From Henricia sp. BOLD:AAB3569 (taxonomy: Eukaryota; Echinodermata; Asteroidea; Spinulosida; Echinasteridae), in NCBI GenBank assembly GCA_037783545.1, contig JBBELK010000218.1, forward strand, positions 1,426,001 to 1,490,000: a DNA stretch of 64,000 bases. Direction: 5' to 3'. Made by a program: the position numbers and the translations under genes. Position 1 is the first letter of the stretch; each line of letters begins with the position of its first letter. This document shows positions 33,401-45,600 of the stretch, in pieces. The notes beneath the pieces were generated by a model. It worked only from the letters and a program-made list of their open reading frames with translations, was not told where the DNA came from and made no database searches.

Positions 33401-34031
33401 ATATCAAGTTGATAATAAAGTATAGTTGGAGCTAAATACCTTAGACAGTTTACAATGAGCTTTTATGTCTCGGTGCTCTCTTTAAAAAAATTAGCATAAA
33501 GAGTCCCCGCCCATAAAACAAATCGAGTACACAAAGAACAAGGCTATGATCCAGCCTCGTCCGTGAAGTCAGGATTCAGACCAAGATATTACGGTAACCA
33601 GACTATTTGGCAGTTGGCTACAATTCACCGTGTGGTGGCGCACTTTCGCTACACAGCATACAGGCAAATTCTTCTCGGATTCACACAATTTCATAGCCTT
33701 GGACGAGGCTAGTTTCAACAGGGCCACTGTACGCAGAGTTGGGCAGTGCGTTAAAGAAGCACTGTTGCAAGAGGATGATACGGAACACGCACATGCACAC
33801 ACAAACTGCACGCGCCCGAAAGCAAATTGTGCACTTATACAGGGGGCCAATTTCATCAAGCTGTTCAGCAAAAAAAATCGCTTATCAAAAATTTGTTTAC
33901 TTTATAAAAATGGGTCAACATATATTTATAAAAATAGTCAACATTTTATGTGAACTTGTGTTCTTAGCAAGAATAGCAGATATTCTTGTGAAAAACACAA
34001 ATTGACATGCAATTTTGACTATTCATCATCA

Positions 34032-34736
34032 TCATCGTCGTACGCCAGAGGCGCCTTGGCGGCTATGACTTCTTAGCACCATTGAAGTTGATCTGGTTCC
34101 ATGTTCCTTCTGTGGCATGGGGGCACGAGCTGCTGCGTCGTCGGCGAGAGCTGCTGCCGGCTTTCCGGACCATCGTCGCAGTCCATCCATCCATCGCAGA
34201 CGCGGCCTGCCTGGAGTGGGGCGTGCGTCAGTCGGCAGACCAGTGATCAGGGCTGGGTGGTTTGTGTTACGCTGGAAATGCCCCAGCCACGTCCATTGCT
34301 GGTTCATCAGAGTGGCCTCAGTGAGTTGCCAGCGATCGCCTATACGTTGTCCAAGTTCAGTGTTTGAGACGAAGTCGCTCCAAACGACACCAAGCAGCTT
34401 CCTCCACATGGTTCTGCCAAACGCGTCTATTGAATTTGCGCTTGTGGTGCTGACTGTCCAGGTCGATGCCCCATACATCATTTTTGAGAGAATGAGCGCT
34501 CTGGCGAGGTGGAGCTTTGTTTCGATGCGTATACGTGATTTCTGGAAGTAGATGCATGAGTTCAAGGCACTCTTTGCGATGGCGATGCGGGAGCGAATCT
34601 CGGTGGAGTCATCTAGGGTGTTGTTGATGCTGCAGCCCAGGTATCGGAAATTGGTAGTCGACTTGATGGGGTTGCCATGGAGAGTGACTGGAACGTCTGG
34701 AGTGTTCAGTGCTATTGACCCATTTTTATTAAGCAA
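34032..34736 (-). mobile_element. 5'-truncated non-LTR retrotransposon, reverse transcriptase C-terminus
   Basis: A 234-codon open frame has the usual C-terminal landmarks of a non-LTR reverse transcriptase: FRYLGCSI, IRSRIAIAKSAL, ILSKMMYGASTW, MWRKLLGVVWSDFVSNTEL, WTWLGHFQR and GRPRLRWMDG. The catalytic part is missing, so it cannot act alone. The minus-strand 3' end runs into a GATGATGAT tail at about 34022-34036, as expected for element-ended simple repeats. Confidence 0.85.
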
Positions 34737-35049
34737 ACAAATTGGACGGCCCCTAAATTGGAATCACACACAAACATTCCCAGCTGTTTGTGTCCTCTAG
34801 TGGTTTTAGATGTCCATGATTGGAAAAGGAATACTTACAACACCATTTTTGAAGCAAAGATTTTCTCTCACGCGAAATCCCGTCCGCAGATTTGTTTTCA
34901 CGTATGCCGAACGGTGAGGGCGCTATACGTCACAGCCGGCAAGCTAGCGCAACTTCGATCAAGCGACTGTAACATAAGTTATCCGTTATTCAAGGGACTC
35001 TAGTCGACTATTGATTGCTTTCCAGGGACGTCACCCCTTCAATCCACCA

Positions 35050-35180
35050 TTCTGGGCTGCTTTCGAGCGCTCGTCACTGGTGCTCCCAGGTGGTGGAAAC
35101 GTTACGTCACACACATGCTTGCACACGCTTTCGGGCGAGCACCATGGAGCACCTGGTGCCGCGCTCGAAAGCAGCCCTGG
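35050..35180. mobile_element. Foldback element with GGGCTGCTTTCGAGCGC ends
   Basis: GGGCTGCTTTCGAGCGCTCG on the left is mirrored by GCGCTCGAAAGCAGCCC on the right; GCTCCCAGGTGG pairs with CACCTGG inside. Confidence 0.65.
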
Positions 35181-35221
35181 TTGTCATTTTTCATGACCCA
35201 CGTGGCTCGTATACCCAGCAC

Positions 35222-35399
35222 AATATGTGGCAGAGGGACTCCCCCTAACGCCCCTATACCTCAACACACTCTTTCCTTTTGTTAGCGCACCAATTCCCCT
35301 AAAAATTGAAAGAAATTCCTTGGAAATTCCTTGGATGTTTGAGACACAATAGGGGAACAATGGTAGGGAGGAGTCCGTTTGCCACATATCGTGCTGCAT
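35222..35399. mobile_element. Foldback element with ATATGTGGCAGAGGGACTCC ends
   Basis: ATGTGGCAGAGGGACTCC on the left and GGAGTCCGTTTGCCACATAT on the right form imperfect arms. The interior also pairs (CCTTGGAAATTCCTTGGA). Confidence 0.6.
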
Positions 35400-36579
35400 A
35401 TGGTGGCTCGAGCGATAACTGGCCAAAACAGCAATAAAAGCGCATTGGTTTCACTTACCTCTGTTACTTAACCTTGCTTTATGTTGTTGCGCCATGGCTG
35501 TCGTATCGATAAAGATAAAAAATGTATTTCTTCAGCCTAAAAATTGTGATCAAGCAAAAGCACTTTCGTTTTTACAAGCTGCAGTACATGCATGCTCAGG
35601 GCGTGTTTGTTTCATGACAGATCCGAATCCAGATCCCGGGTTGTTTTACCGCGCAGAAACAAACGAAACTGCTCTCAACTCGGATCTCAAATCACGTGAA
35701 TTTCAATTTATTTACCAGACAACCGAGAAAATTTCGACAACTTCCGTGTCATGGGCGCTGCCATCTTGGTAGGCGTTGTCCATATCGTGGACGCTGATTG
35801 GCTGATACGGCACTGTGAGAAGGCTACGTAACAAACATTTTAGTCGAAAACGCAGGCACTTTAACGGCTTTTTATACTGATTTTTCGGTGTAAACTGCAC
35901 AACAATAAAGCTGACAACATTGAAATTTGGATTCAGCACCCTCGAATCTATAATAATCAGTTGATTTTACGTAGTTCCCAGAAGTAGGCTCGAAAAGTCA
36001 ATTTCTAAAGGGTTTTAGACAGGGACGTGCAACCGACTTAATTCACGCATATCCAAACTTGACGATGCTGCACGCCAGTCGCATAGCAACCACTCACTAC
36101 CTTGAAGTATGGCGGCCGAGAATGACGTAAATAATGGCGTAGTGACGTCGATTCCCAAGCCATTCTATTTAGCAATTAGGTACAAAATTGCATGGAAACA
36201 AGTAAAGGAATAGCGCTAAGTTAATAAACATACAGGAATACGCCAATAAAACCAACATAAAAGTATTTTATTTGCTCAAGCTTCCTATGTCTTCACCCCA
36301 AAAAAAGCGCTAATCACAAACAATCCGAAAACGTCGTGAGTTACCACCCACACAGAAAATGGAGCATTCCAGAGACATGCAAACCAACCCGAAAAGTTTG
36401 TGAAAAGTCACTGAAAGTGTCTGGTACGTGTGGGACGGTAATTGCAAGTGGTAAATTGCCACACATGCATGTTCTGTTTTACTTATAAGACACGGTCCTT
36501 CTTCGGTTTTCAGATACCTACAAAATAACTACAGATAGATGATCGTCGGTTTTAACAGATCTAAACTTCGTAAATCAAC

Positions 36580-36693
36580 ATGAACCATTATTCTCTCTTG
36601 TGGTGTCTTGTTTGTCTCACTTTTATGCAAGAGGTCTGTGCAAATCATTTCAGAGGGGGCATCGTAACATGGCGCTCTCTTCCAAACAACTCG
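36580..36693 (+). CDS. ZP gene exon 1: signal peptide and HFRGG motif
   Basis: The ATG at 36580 begins MNHYSLLWCLVCLTF, a signal peptide. After it comes NHFRGGIVTWRSLPNNS, the usual start of this extracellular module. Donor TCG|GTAAGA, phase 0. It is separated from exon 2 by about 7.9 kb of repeats. Confidence 0.85.
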
Positions 36694-39600
36694 GTAAGAT
36701 TGTTTTTGTGTTTTCTCCAAACTTTTATTATACCCCTTTTCTACCGACTGCGCCTAATTTCATGGCGCCAAATTGGAAGTTTTCCTGACGGAGTACGGAG
36801 CCACCAGAGATACGGAGGAGAAAAATCTCCTCCATGAACGTAAACAATTCTTAAGCTCGGTTTCCACATAGACGTAACAAACGCAGAGAGTACCGCAAAC
36901 TAGCGACGCAAACAGTAACGCAGACAGTCGGCAAAGTTGAACCATGCAAGTTTAACTTTGCCGACTGTTTCCGTCAGTGTTTGCGTTGCAGTTGTTTGCG
37001 TCTAGTCTGCGTGCGCGCGTTACGATTATATGGAAACTAGGCTTAATTTAAAGGCAGACGATCGTTGTTAACTTATAAGTAAGTCGTTGGTATTGGGCGC
37101 TCGTGAGTAAGCTCGTAAGTAGTGACCGTGTGGACGCACTTACTTACAAGTTAACAACGACGATTTACCAACGAGAAATCTTATGAGTAGCGGGCTACTT
37201 ACGAGCGCGCACCATTGGTATATGGGCCGTGTGCATGCCTGCGCGTCATTCTTAAAGCACCGTGTGACGTGAACGCGCGTCGTTGTTAGTGGGACTGTCG
37301 TTGTTAAATTTACCTTCGAAGGTAGTGCCCGTCTGAACATGCCTATAGAGGCTCGTCAATGCGCCCGTGAGGCCAAATTCGTGTGACGAAATACGCAGCT
37401 CTATATAATCAAAGGCATGCATGAACCTGCGTATTTCGTGGCACGAATTTGGCGCGCGCGCATTGCTGACGAGCCTGTGCCTTTAAACACTGACGGAAAC
37501 AGTCGGCAAAGTTGAACTTGGTTCAACTTTGCCGACTGTCTGCGTTACTGTTTGCGTTGCTAGTCTGTGGTGTGTTTAGGGAGGTTTAGATGCACTAAGA
37601 CGTACGCGAACGCGACTACGAAATTATTTCAGTACCCGTCATGTCATGAAAAGGTCTTATAACTCCGCTCGAATCTTGGTCACAGCAACAAAGTTATCTC
37701 GCCACGAAAGTTACAGATGTGGGTTTTTAATCTTTTTTTATCTGTTCTAAGATCTCTTTAGAATAATGACCAAGTGATCAAGCATCCCGGCCCCTCCCCT
37801 TCATACTGTAGAACCGTGAAAATGTTGATAACTTTGGACGGCCCCTGTGCACGTAAAACGTGAACACGAAATGGCTTGAACACTGGTCATATCTTTAGGA
37901 GGTCGTAGAGTTATCTTCCCAAGAAAGTCACATTTGTGGATTTTTGTTTTCGTCAATTCTAGATTTCCTCATCAAAGTAACGTAACGACCAAGTGCTCAA
38001 AGCATTTCACGTTTACGTTTTACGTGCATAAAAAATCTTGACGTCGAGATATTACAAAATCTTAACGACACATTATCCGTCTCTGAGCCGCGAAATAGCG
38101 TTAAAGTTAGTACACTATTTTATTTCCAGTACACCATGATCTTTAATGTATGGCATTAGTCAAGGCGAACCAGTTACAGAAACTCCAAAACCAGGCTGCC
38201 AGACTGGTTTATTCTGTTGATCGATTTGCTGATGCTCGGATCCTTATGCACCAACTACACTGGCTACCTATTATAGGGATTGCATCCTCTTCAAACTACT
38301 AGTACTTGTCTTAAAGTCTCTTAAAGTCCCTATCTGTCCGATCTGTTGTATTCCTATAGACACGCTAGGGAGGGACTCGGGTCCTCCTCTGACACAACCC
38401 GTTTGCATGTACCCATGGAGGAAGAAATGTACCTTACTGCTCCAAAACAATTGGTGAAAAGTCCTTCTCGTTTGCTGGCCCTGACGAGTGGAATATGGTT
38501 CCACAGAGCATACGAGATTCTTCAACTGAAATTTCTTTTAGGAAATTACTTAAATCTCATTTGTTCAATTTTTAATTGTTGTGTTTATTTTACATGTTCA
38601 GCGCTTTGATTTATAAGCTAAAAGCGCTATATAGATGCCTTTTATTATTATTATTATTTTCACGAGTAATTGACGATAAATTATTGTGTGGTGGTGCCTA
38701 ATCACCATATAGGCCTAATTAAAAACCGATCAAATATGGGATGAGAGAAAAATTGAATGCTTCTCATCGAGATTCTAACCCTAGACCTGTCACACACCGG
38801 GCAGGTGCTACTTTCTGACATGAGGATGGAAATGCTCTGTCGGGTTTTTCCAGGGTTTACATTATACCCAACGTTTCTCGCGGTGTTGCGCCAACTCACT
38901 TGCAAAGTTAGCCTAGGTGTTTGAAGACGTGGCGACTGAAAAATACCCATAAACCTGTCCTGTCAGCATTCAGAACGTTATTGGAAAAAGTCAAAAGGAC
39001 TTTGTCTCAATTATTAAAAGGTATTAGCTTTCTGACCTTGTCCGACACGTCTCAACTTCAAAACAATAAAGGGTTAACTGGATAGCTATCGGATTTTGTG
39101 ACGTCAGTGCCTCCCGCGGTTTGTTCTCGCCAAGCAAAATATTTGCAAAAACGAAAACATTTCCTTGAAAGACTTTCGCCTGAAAAAAACAGGTCGCACG
39201 TATCTTGTGTCACCTCGTTCTCGGGGTGGGGCGCATTTCTTCCCGGAGGACGTAACCTTGTATCCTTGACCTATCCTTAAACATTTCTAAGATCAAATTA
39301 AAGAATTACGGGATCAAAAGTCGCAGACGTGCCGAAAATCAGACTGACTGCTGAGAGCGTGTCCTTCCTGGGTGCAAAAAGGTTTACTCACCTTTTGTTG
39401 CTTGCCCAAATTTAAAGGCAGTACACGTGATTGGTATCGAAGAATCAGAAATATTCACAGATTTACACATAACTTACACGATATAAACACGTCGACGACG
39501 GTAGAAAACCTCCCCTGAAATAGTTTTGTCTTAAGTGCTATAGTCTTTGAGAAATGAGCAAAACAAAATCAATTCGCCCCAAAACCATTTCGCCCTAGAC

Positions 39601-42600
39601 TACTTCGTCTTGAACCACTTCGCCCAAGTGCCATTTCGCCCCCAAACCACGTCGTCCAAACACTACTTCGCCCAAAAGCCACTTCACCCCAAAACAACTT
39701 CGCGCGCAGGCCGTGGTTCAGGGCGAAGTGGTTCAGGGCGAAGTGGTTTTGGGGCGAAATGACTGTACACCCTTTTTTTACTGTTAAAAGTTAGACCATG
39801 GTTAGACGACGTACGAAGCTGGTTTTTGCTCAGGTTGGTTTTTATAACAGTTTACCAATCATGTATACTATCTGGCCTGAAATATGATTTTGTTTTCTTT
39901 CAAAAATAACTTTAAAGGTAGTATGATTGGTAAACTGCTACAACGGGCGTTGTTTCTACTCGTGATTAAAAGCTATATGTTGACAAAACTGCCGTGTAGA
40001 CATTTCAGCCACGTAGAGGCAGTAATACTTCAGAAAACCTGAACAATCCATGCATGTCTTTTGCAAAAGACTTTTTTAGAAAACCACCTACAGTTGTTAA
40101 TTTCTCGCACAAAATACCGTTTTGGACAAAAATTAATTCATGTGGTGTTTGGTACCATTGATTAAAGGGCCCCTTATTTAGGATTTTTATCAATGAAATC
40201 TATGCTTTAAAACCACTCTACTCAGTTAAAGTCATAAAAATCCTATTTGAAGCTTACTTTGGAGGTTAAAACAAAGGTTTTTAGTTTTTATGAATATGCA
40301 TTCATGACCAAGGTCACGATGTCACAAGAGGCAAACACAGGAAAATCACATTCAACTGTGCACAAAAGATTCCACTTTTTTTCTCAATTTTCCTGAAACT
40401 TTTGTAATCCATGGCTGTTTGAGTTTGTTTTACATGTTGCCTGCTGTAAGCCATGACAAAACTATGGGGGTAGAAACTGCAGCAATTTGCTACAAGTCCA
40501 ACTTGAAGTCTTATGTTTTTTCTTAACTTTTCCCTTCTGTCTTCCTTATGTGATGCACTCAAAACAGCGCCCTCTGTCTGTGATTTATTGCAATGAAATC
40601 TTCAAAGTTGAAAAAGGCCACCTTTTATTGATTTTACATCCAAACGAACAAAGCATGTCTTGCTGAACAAGTAATCCATCATATGAAGCAAAGATTAGGC
40701 ACAAAGTTGTTTAGCATGTCATAGGCCCTTTAACTCTTTTAGTAGGGTTTTTCTTGTCGACTCATGAAAAAAAAATGGGGTCACTGTAAATGATGTACTC
40801 AACCTTTAATCCATGCTACTTATGCCTAAGTCACATTTGCCGCGGCGGCCGTGGGGTCTCAAATTTCTACGGCCAATAACAATTATAGGGCCGCCGCAGC
40901 ATTCCCACGGTCACATACTATAGCAGTCACATATGTTAGGGTAGCCGCACGGCGTATTTTGAATTTGTGGAGACATAAAACCTGCGGCTGCCGTACGGCC
41001 TTTGAAGTGATGACGCACGGTCGCCTTAGGGCGTCCCTGCGGCGGCCGTAGGTTTTAGACAAATACCAAGGCAGACGCAAGGTAGCCGCAAGGCGGCCGC
41101 AGGGGGACCATTGTGCGGCCAGAGAGATAATATACATATAAAAAACTAGTATATATACCCGCTCCACGCACGGCGCAGACTGCCACGGGGGCCGTACGGA
41201 TGGCGCGCGGCGGGCGTATGGGAGCCGTGCGTGGGCCTTCCGTTGCCCGCAGGGTGTGCCACATACCGCAAGGCCACCGTACGGGCACCGTAGGGCCGCC
41301 ATAAGGCTGCCCTAGGGCGCCCGTGGAAATTTTTGGGGGTCCGCAAAAGTCAATTGAAATTCATAAGACCCTAGGGCAGCCGCACGGCAAACGCAAGGCC
41401 ACCGTACGCCCGACGTATGGTCGCCGGGAACCGCACTACTACGGCATGGCTACGGCGTGTGTAATTACTACGGCGAACCTAGAATGAAATACAGTTATAA
41501 TTCCGCGCTATAATCCCACGGCGACCCCTACGGCCTGGGAAAGATAGGGATACGCCGTATGGCGACACTGAGGCCACCGCAGATCCTCTGCGGCCGCCGC
41601 AGGTATCTCTCGATTTCGGGGGGCTACGGCCGCCGTATCCTAGCCGTAGAGCAAATGTGACCTAGGCATGATTCTCTCAGTTACCAAAACTTACTTTGTA
41701 ACCCGTTTTTTAAGTTGTAATTACACGTTTTTGGTTTTTATGCTAATGTAATATCCATATTCATGAGCAAAGATGCCACACTGGCCACTCGCAGGAATCT
41801 TCTATTGGTTTATGCACAAACAACATTCCGTTTTCTTCAATTTTTTTAAGTTTTTATTGACCAGAAGTTGTTATTCCTTGCATTGCATTAAAAGTTCCCT
41901 CTTCTCAGTCAAGAAAAAATGACTGAGGGTGGAAACTGCAGCAGTTTGCCACAATTCCAGTTTAAATTGTAATGTTTTTGCTTGACTTTTCAATGTGGGA
42001 TCGTAAAGTGAAATCACTAAAAGAGCGCCCTTGGAAAACAAAGTTGAAAGGGTAACACGGCTGCTCCTTTCTGCAATTAAATCTTGTTTAGCATATTACT
42101 TGCACGTACAGACAGCCGAAGTGTGACGTGTTTCCGTAGTAATTGGCTCTAAAGATCATGGCCGTCGGGAAAAGTACCATTGCAAAAGCACAGGGATACG
42201 GTTCATTGATTTTTAGTGTAGAGCCATTGCCTAGGCAGTCTATTGCAAAGAACAGGCCTGAATTGACTGACTGGCCCTTTAAAGCCTTGTGGAAATGTTG
42301 GGAAATCTTGCTGACAAAACAGATAAATGCGTGACACGCGCGATGCATGAGCATACATGAACACGTACCAGTCGATATTCTCGACACAGCTGAAATAGTT
42401 CCGTAATTATTATCCTGTAAGATCCTGTAGGCCTAATATGTAAACTAGCCGCGCTACGTAAACCAATTATAGGCTGGATGTCGAGCGACTGAAGTAGCAA
42501 CAAGTTTCGTGGTCAGATGAAAATTTGGTCCCCGAAACTCAAAAAGAGTATATCTCTGACAGACAAATACAGCCAAACAATACGTTATGAATGATCGGTT

Positions 42601-45600
42601 TAGATGGTTATTTTACACATACGTGATCTTGCATTGTTTTCGGCAAATCGCCAAATCTTAGACAGAATATACAAGCGTAATCGAAAACAGCAGAACAGGT
42701 GCTAAGATTAAATTCATTTTTAAATCTCATTAAATTACTGAATCTCTATTCCACCTTGGAGCTAGACTCAAATTTGATTGACGAAACGCGACGGTATAGC
42801 GTAGGCAACAGGTGTCAGTGTGCCGTTAGCTATTATTACAAGTCTTCAACAGTGCAAGGACAGATTCTGAATGCTCGGAGAGGGACAGTAATATTTAAAG
42901 GGCCCCTTATTTAGGATTTGTATCAATGAAATCTATGCTTTAAAACCACTCTACTCAGTTAAAGTCATAAAAATCCTATTTGGAGCTTGCTTTGGGGGTT
43001 AAAACAAAGGTTTTTAGTTTTTATGCTAATGCAAATATGCATATTCATGACCAAGGTCACTATGTCACAAGAGGCAAACACAGGAAAATCACATTTAACT
43101 GTGCACAAAAGATTCCACTTTTTTCTCAATTTTCCTGAAACTTTTGTAATCCATGGCTGTTTGAGTTTGTTTTAAATGTTGCCTGCTGTAAGCCATGACA
43201 AAACTGGGGGTAGGAACTGCAGCAATTTGCCACAAGTCCAACTTGAAGCCTTATGTTTTTTCTCAACTTTTCCCTTCTGTCTTCCTTATGTGATGCACTC
43301 AAAACAGCGCCCTCTGTCTGTGATTTATTGCAATGAAATCTTCGAAGTTGAAAAAGGCCACCTTTTATTGATTTTACATCCAAACGAACAATAGTATGTC
43401 TTGCTGAACAAGTATTCCATCATTATGAAGTAAAGCTTAGGCACAAAGTTGTTTAGCATGTCACAGTCCCTTTAACATAATCAGACGGTTAGCAACCTTA
43501 GCAAATTGAGTTATGGTTGTCAAAGTCAAACAATAAAACGTAAAGCCCCAATATACAACATTTTCAGTTACCCAAAATTTTACTTCACGAGTTGACAAGA
43601 AAAAAAATCCGATCGACTAAAAGTATTGATATCAATGGTAACCCAACACAATTTTTCCCGTTAAATTTCTACAAGGCAGTTTATCGACATTATTCTTTAG
43701 TCATGTAATCCTGATGTACCTGTTTTTAAAGGTTTTCCAATCATGTAACATGTATATTTATATCAATATTTTACAGATGAAACTTTTTACGAAAAGAAAT
43801 TTTAGCCACATAGATGCAGTAATACTTCAGAAAGCCTTAGTTCTATCCTATGCATGTTAACAACGGCATGATTTCCACTGGTAATTGAAAGCATAGGTCG
43901 AGAAAACTAGTACCGCTTGTAGAAAGCCACGTCTCCAAAGATCGTCTACAGGCGATCTTTGGAGATTCAAATAGTTTTGTCATTTTTTCTCATTAATGGG
44001 GGCAATTCAGACGAAATAATTTCACCTAGGATGATTACTACCAGTACCATCTTGATAACAAGTAAGCTTTTTTTTAAAGGGTGATTACCAAACAATGTTA
44101 AATGAATTGTAAAAATCTTACAAGTGATTTTTTTAAAACCACCCTCAGTTGGCAATTTCTCCCACCATTTCCTTCCTCCATGCTCCTTCTTTTCTTTTTT
44201 TTGCAACTCATGAAGCAAGTTTGGGTCATTGCAAATGATGTATTGGGGCTTTAAATTGATGTAATTCGCTCATACACGACGCGGGGGAGAAGGTGCATAC
44301 GTTTCTTTGATCTATACTTTACATTACTCTGGTCATTGGGCACAACTCGCTGGAGAGTAGGTGACCCTGGCAGCCTGACACAAGCGCCCAAAGGCTGCAA
44401 CCCTTGCAGGTACCCATTTACTCCTAGTGGAAAGAGGCAACTTATGGCAAAGTGCCTGCCCTAAGGCACACGCACCATGGTCGTGGCCGGGAATCCAACA
44501 CACGACCGTGGAATTAGGTAACGCGGTCTGGAGTTCAATCCACCAAACCGCTCGGACTTGGTACTCCATAAAATGAGTTTTGCGTTCAAATTTCGTTCCA
44601 CCAAACCTTGCTTCGCAGATCGAAGTGAATTACAGGATTGCGTGGAAGAAGGACTTCGCGGAGCGGCATTTCGACGTGTGCACGCCAGAAACCGTACAGC
44701 AGGAGACGGCCCTACACATCGGAAAATCGATGCGATGCGGCGAGGAGGTGTGCATCTATGATATCGATTATGTATGCACTGACTACAACGTGGCCGGGGA
44801 TTACGCCGCTGGGGCAGGCAAGCACATCATTCCCGTTCCGAACGGAACAAGTTCCTTCGACATCAGGTATTAAACTGAAAAAAAATGCAGGCTGTTTTAT
44901 TTAAAGGCCGCACACAGGATTTGCAATTAATGTTCAGAAATTTAATACCTTTGTTTAACCTTACTCAATTTATTTTATTTATTTATTTATTTATTTATTT
45001 ATTATTTATTTAATGGGTTTAATAAACTTCAAATTGCAGCCCGTATTGCATGAAGCTTAGGCCTCCAAGTGTCTTCTATACGTACCTGACCATCAAGATA
45101 CATAGGTGTGGGTGCATGGTGTCATTGGCAGCCGACGGCCAGAGACACCGGGTAATCCCCTTACTCTTCACGAAAGAGTGCTCTGGGATCTTTTAAGTAC
45201 GTTACACAACACACTGGACCAACAGCTTTACATCCCTTCTGAAGAAAGGAGCAATTGTGTTTAAGTGCCTTGCTCAGTGGCACAGGTATTGAATGAAATG
45301 AAACGCGAGTTTCATTCTCTTAATTTTAAAAGAAACAGAACCATAAAAGTGATTGATATGATTAATTTTGAAATATTTATGGTTGTAAAGCTTTGTTAGC
45401 TGTTGCTGGGTCACTCTTCAGAACTACGGGTCGCCCAGAAATTACCTCCTTAAAGCCACCGTGGACCTGACGCCACGCCGGAATCGAGGTGGCCTTATCA
45501 ACTCGTCCCCAACCGCTTCCGTCATTCCCGTACAGCTCGTACAGCAGGGCTGCAGTCACGTGATACGAATACCAGGTGGGATTTCAAAACTCATCTTACA

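Larger units (their letters stand above)
30641..36579. other. Gene-poor interval between Ig duplicate B and the ZP gene
   Basis: Besides the reverse transcriptase fragment (34.0-34.7 kb), SINE (33.2 kb) and foldback elements (35.05-35.4 kb), I see no splice-linked coding sequence. 32.54-33.2 kb and 33.5-34.0 kb are unassigned; both hold short frames with no recognisable content. The ZP promoter is expected in the last part, but no clear TATA element is seen. Confidence 0.5.

Noticed and set aside
35494..35772. 92-codon plus-strand frame starting MAVVSIKIKN
   Set aside because: No domain, no splice continuation, and typical of chance frames at this length.
40883..41302. 139-codon minus-strand frame rich in Arg, Pro and Ala
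   Set aside because: Entirely inside the degenerate GCCGTAGG-unit block; the composition follows the repeat units.
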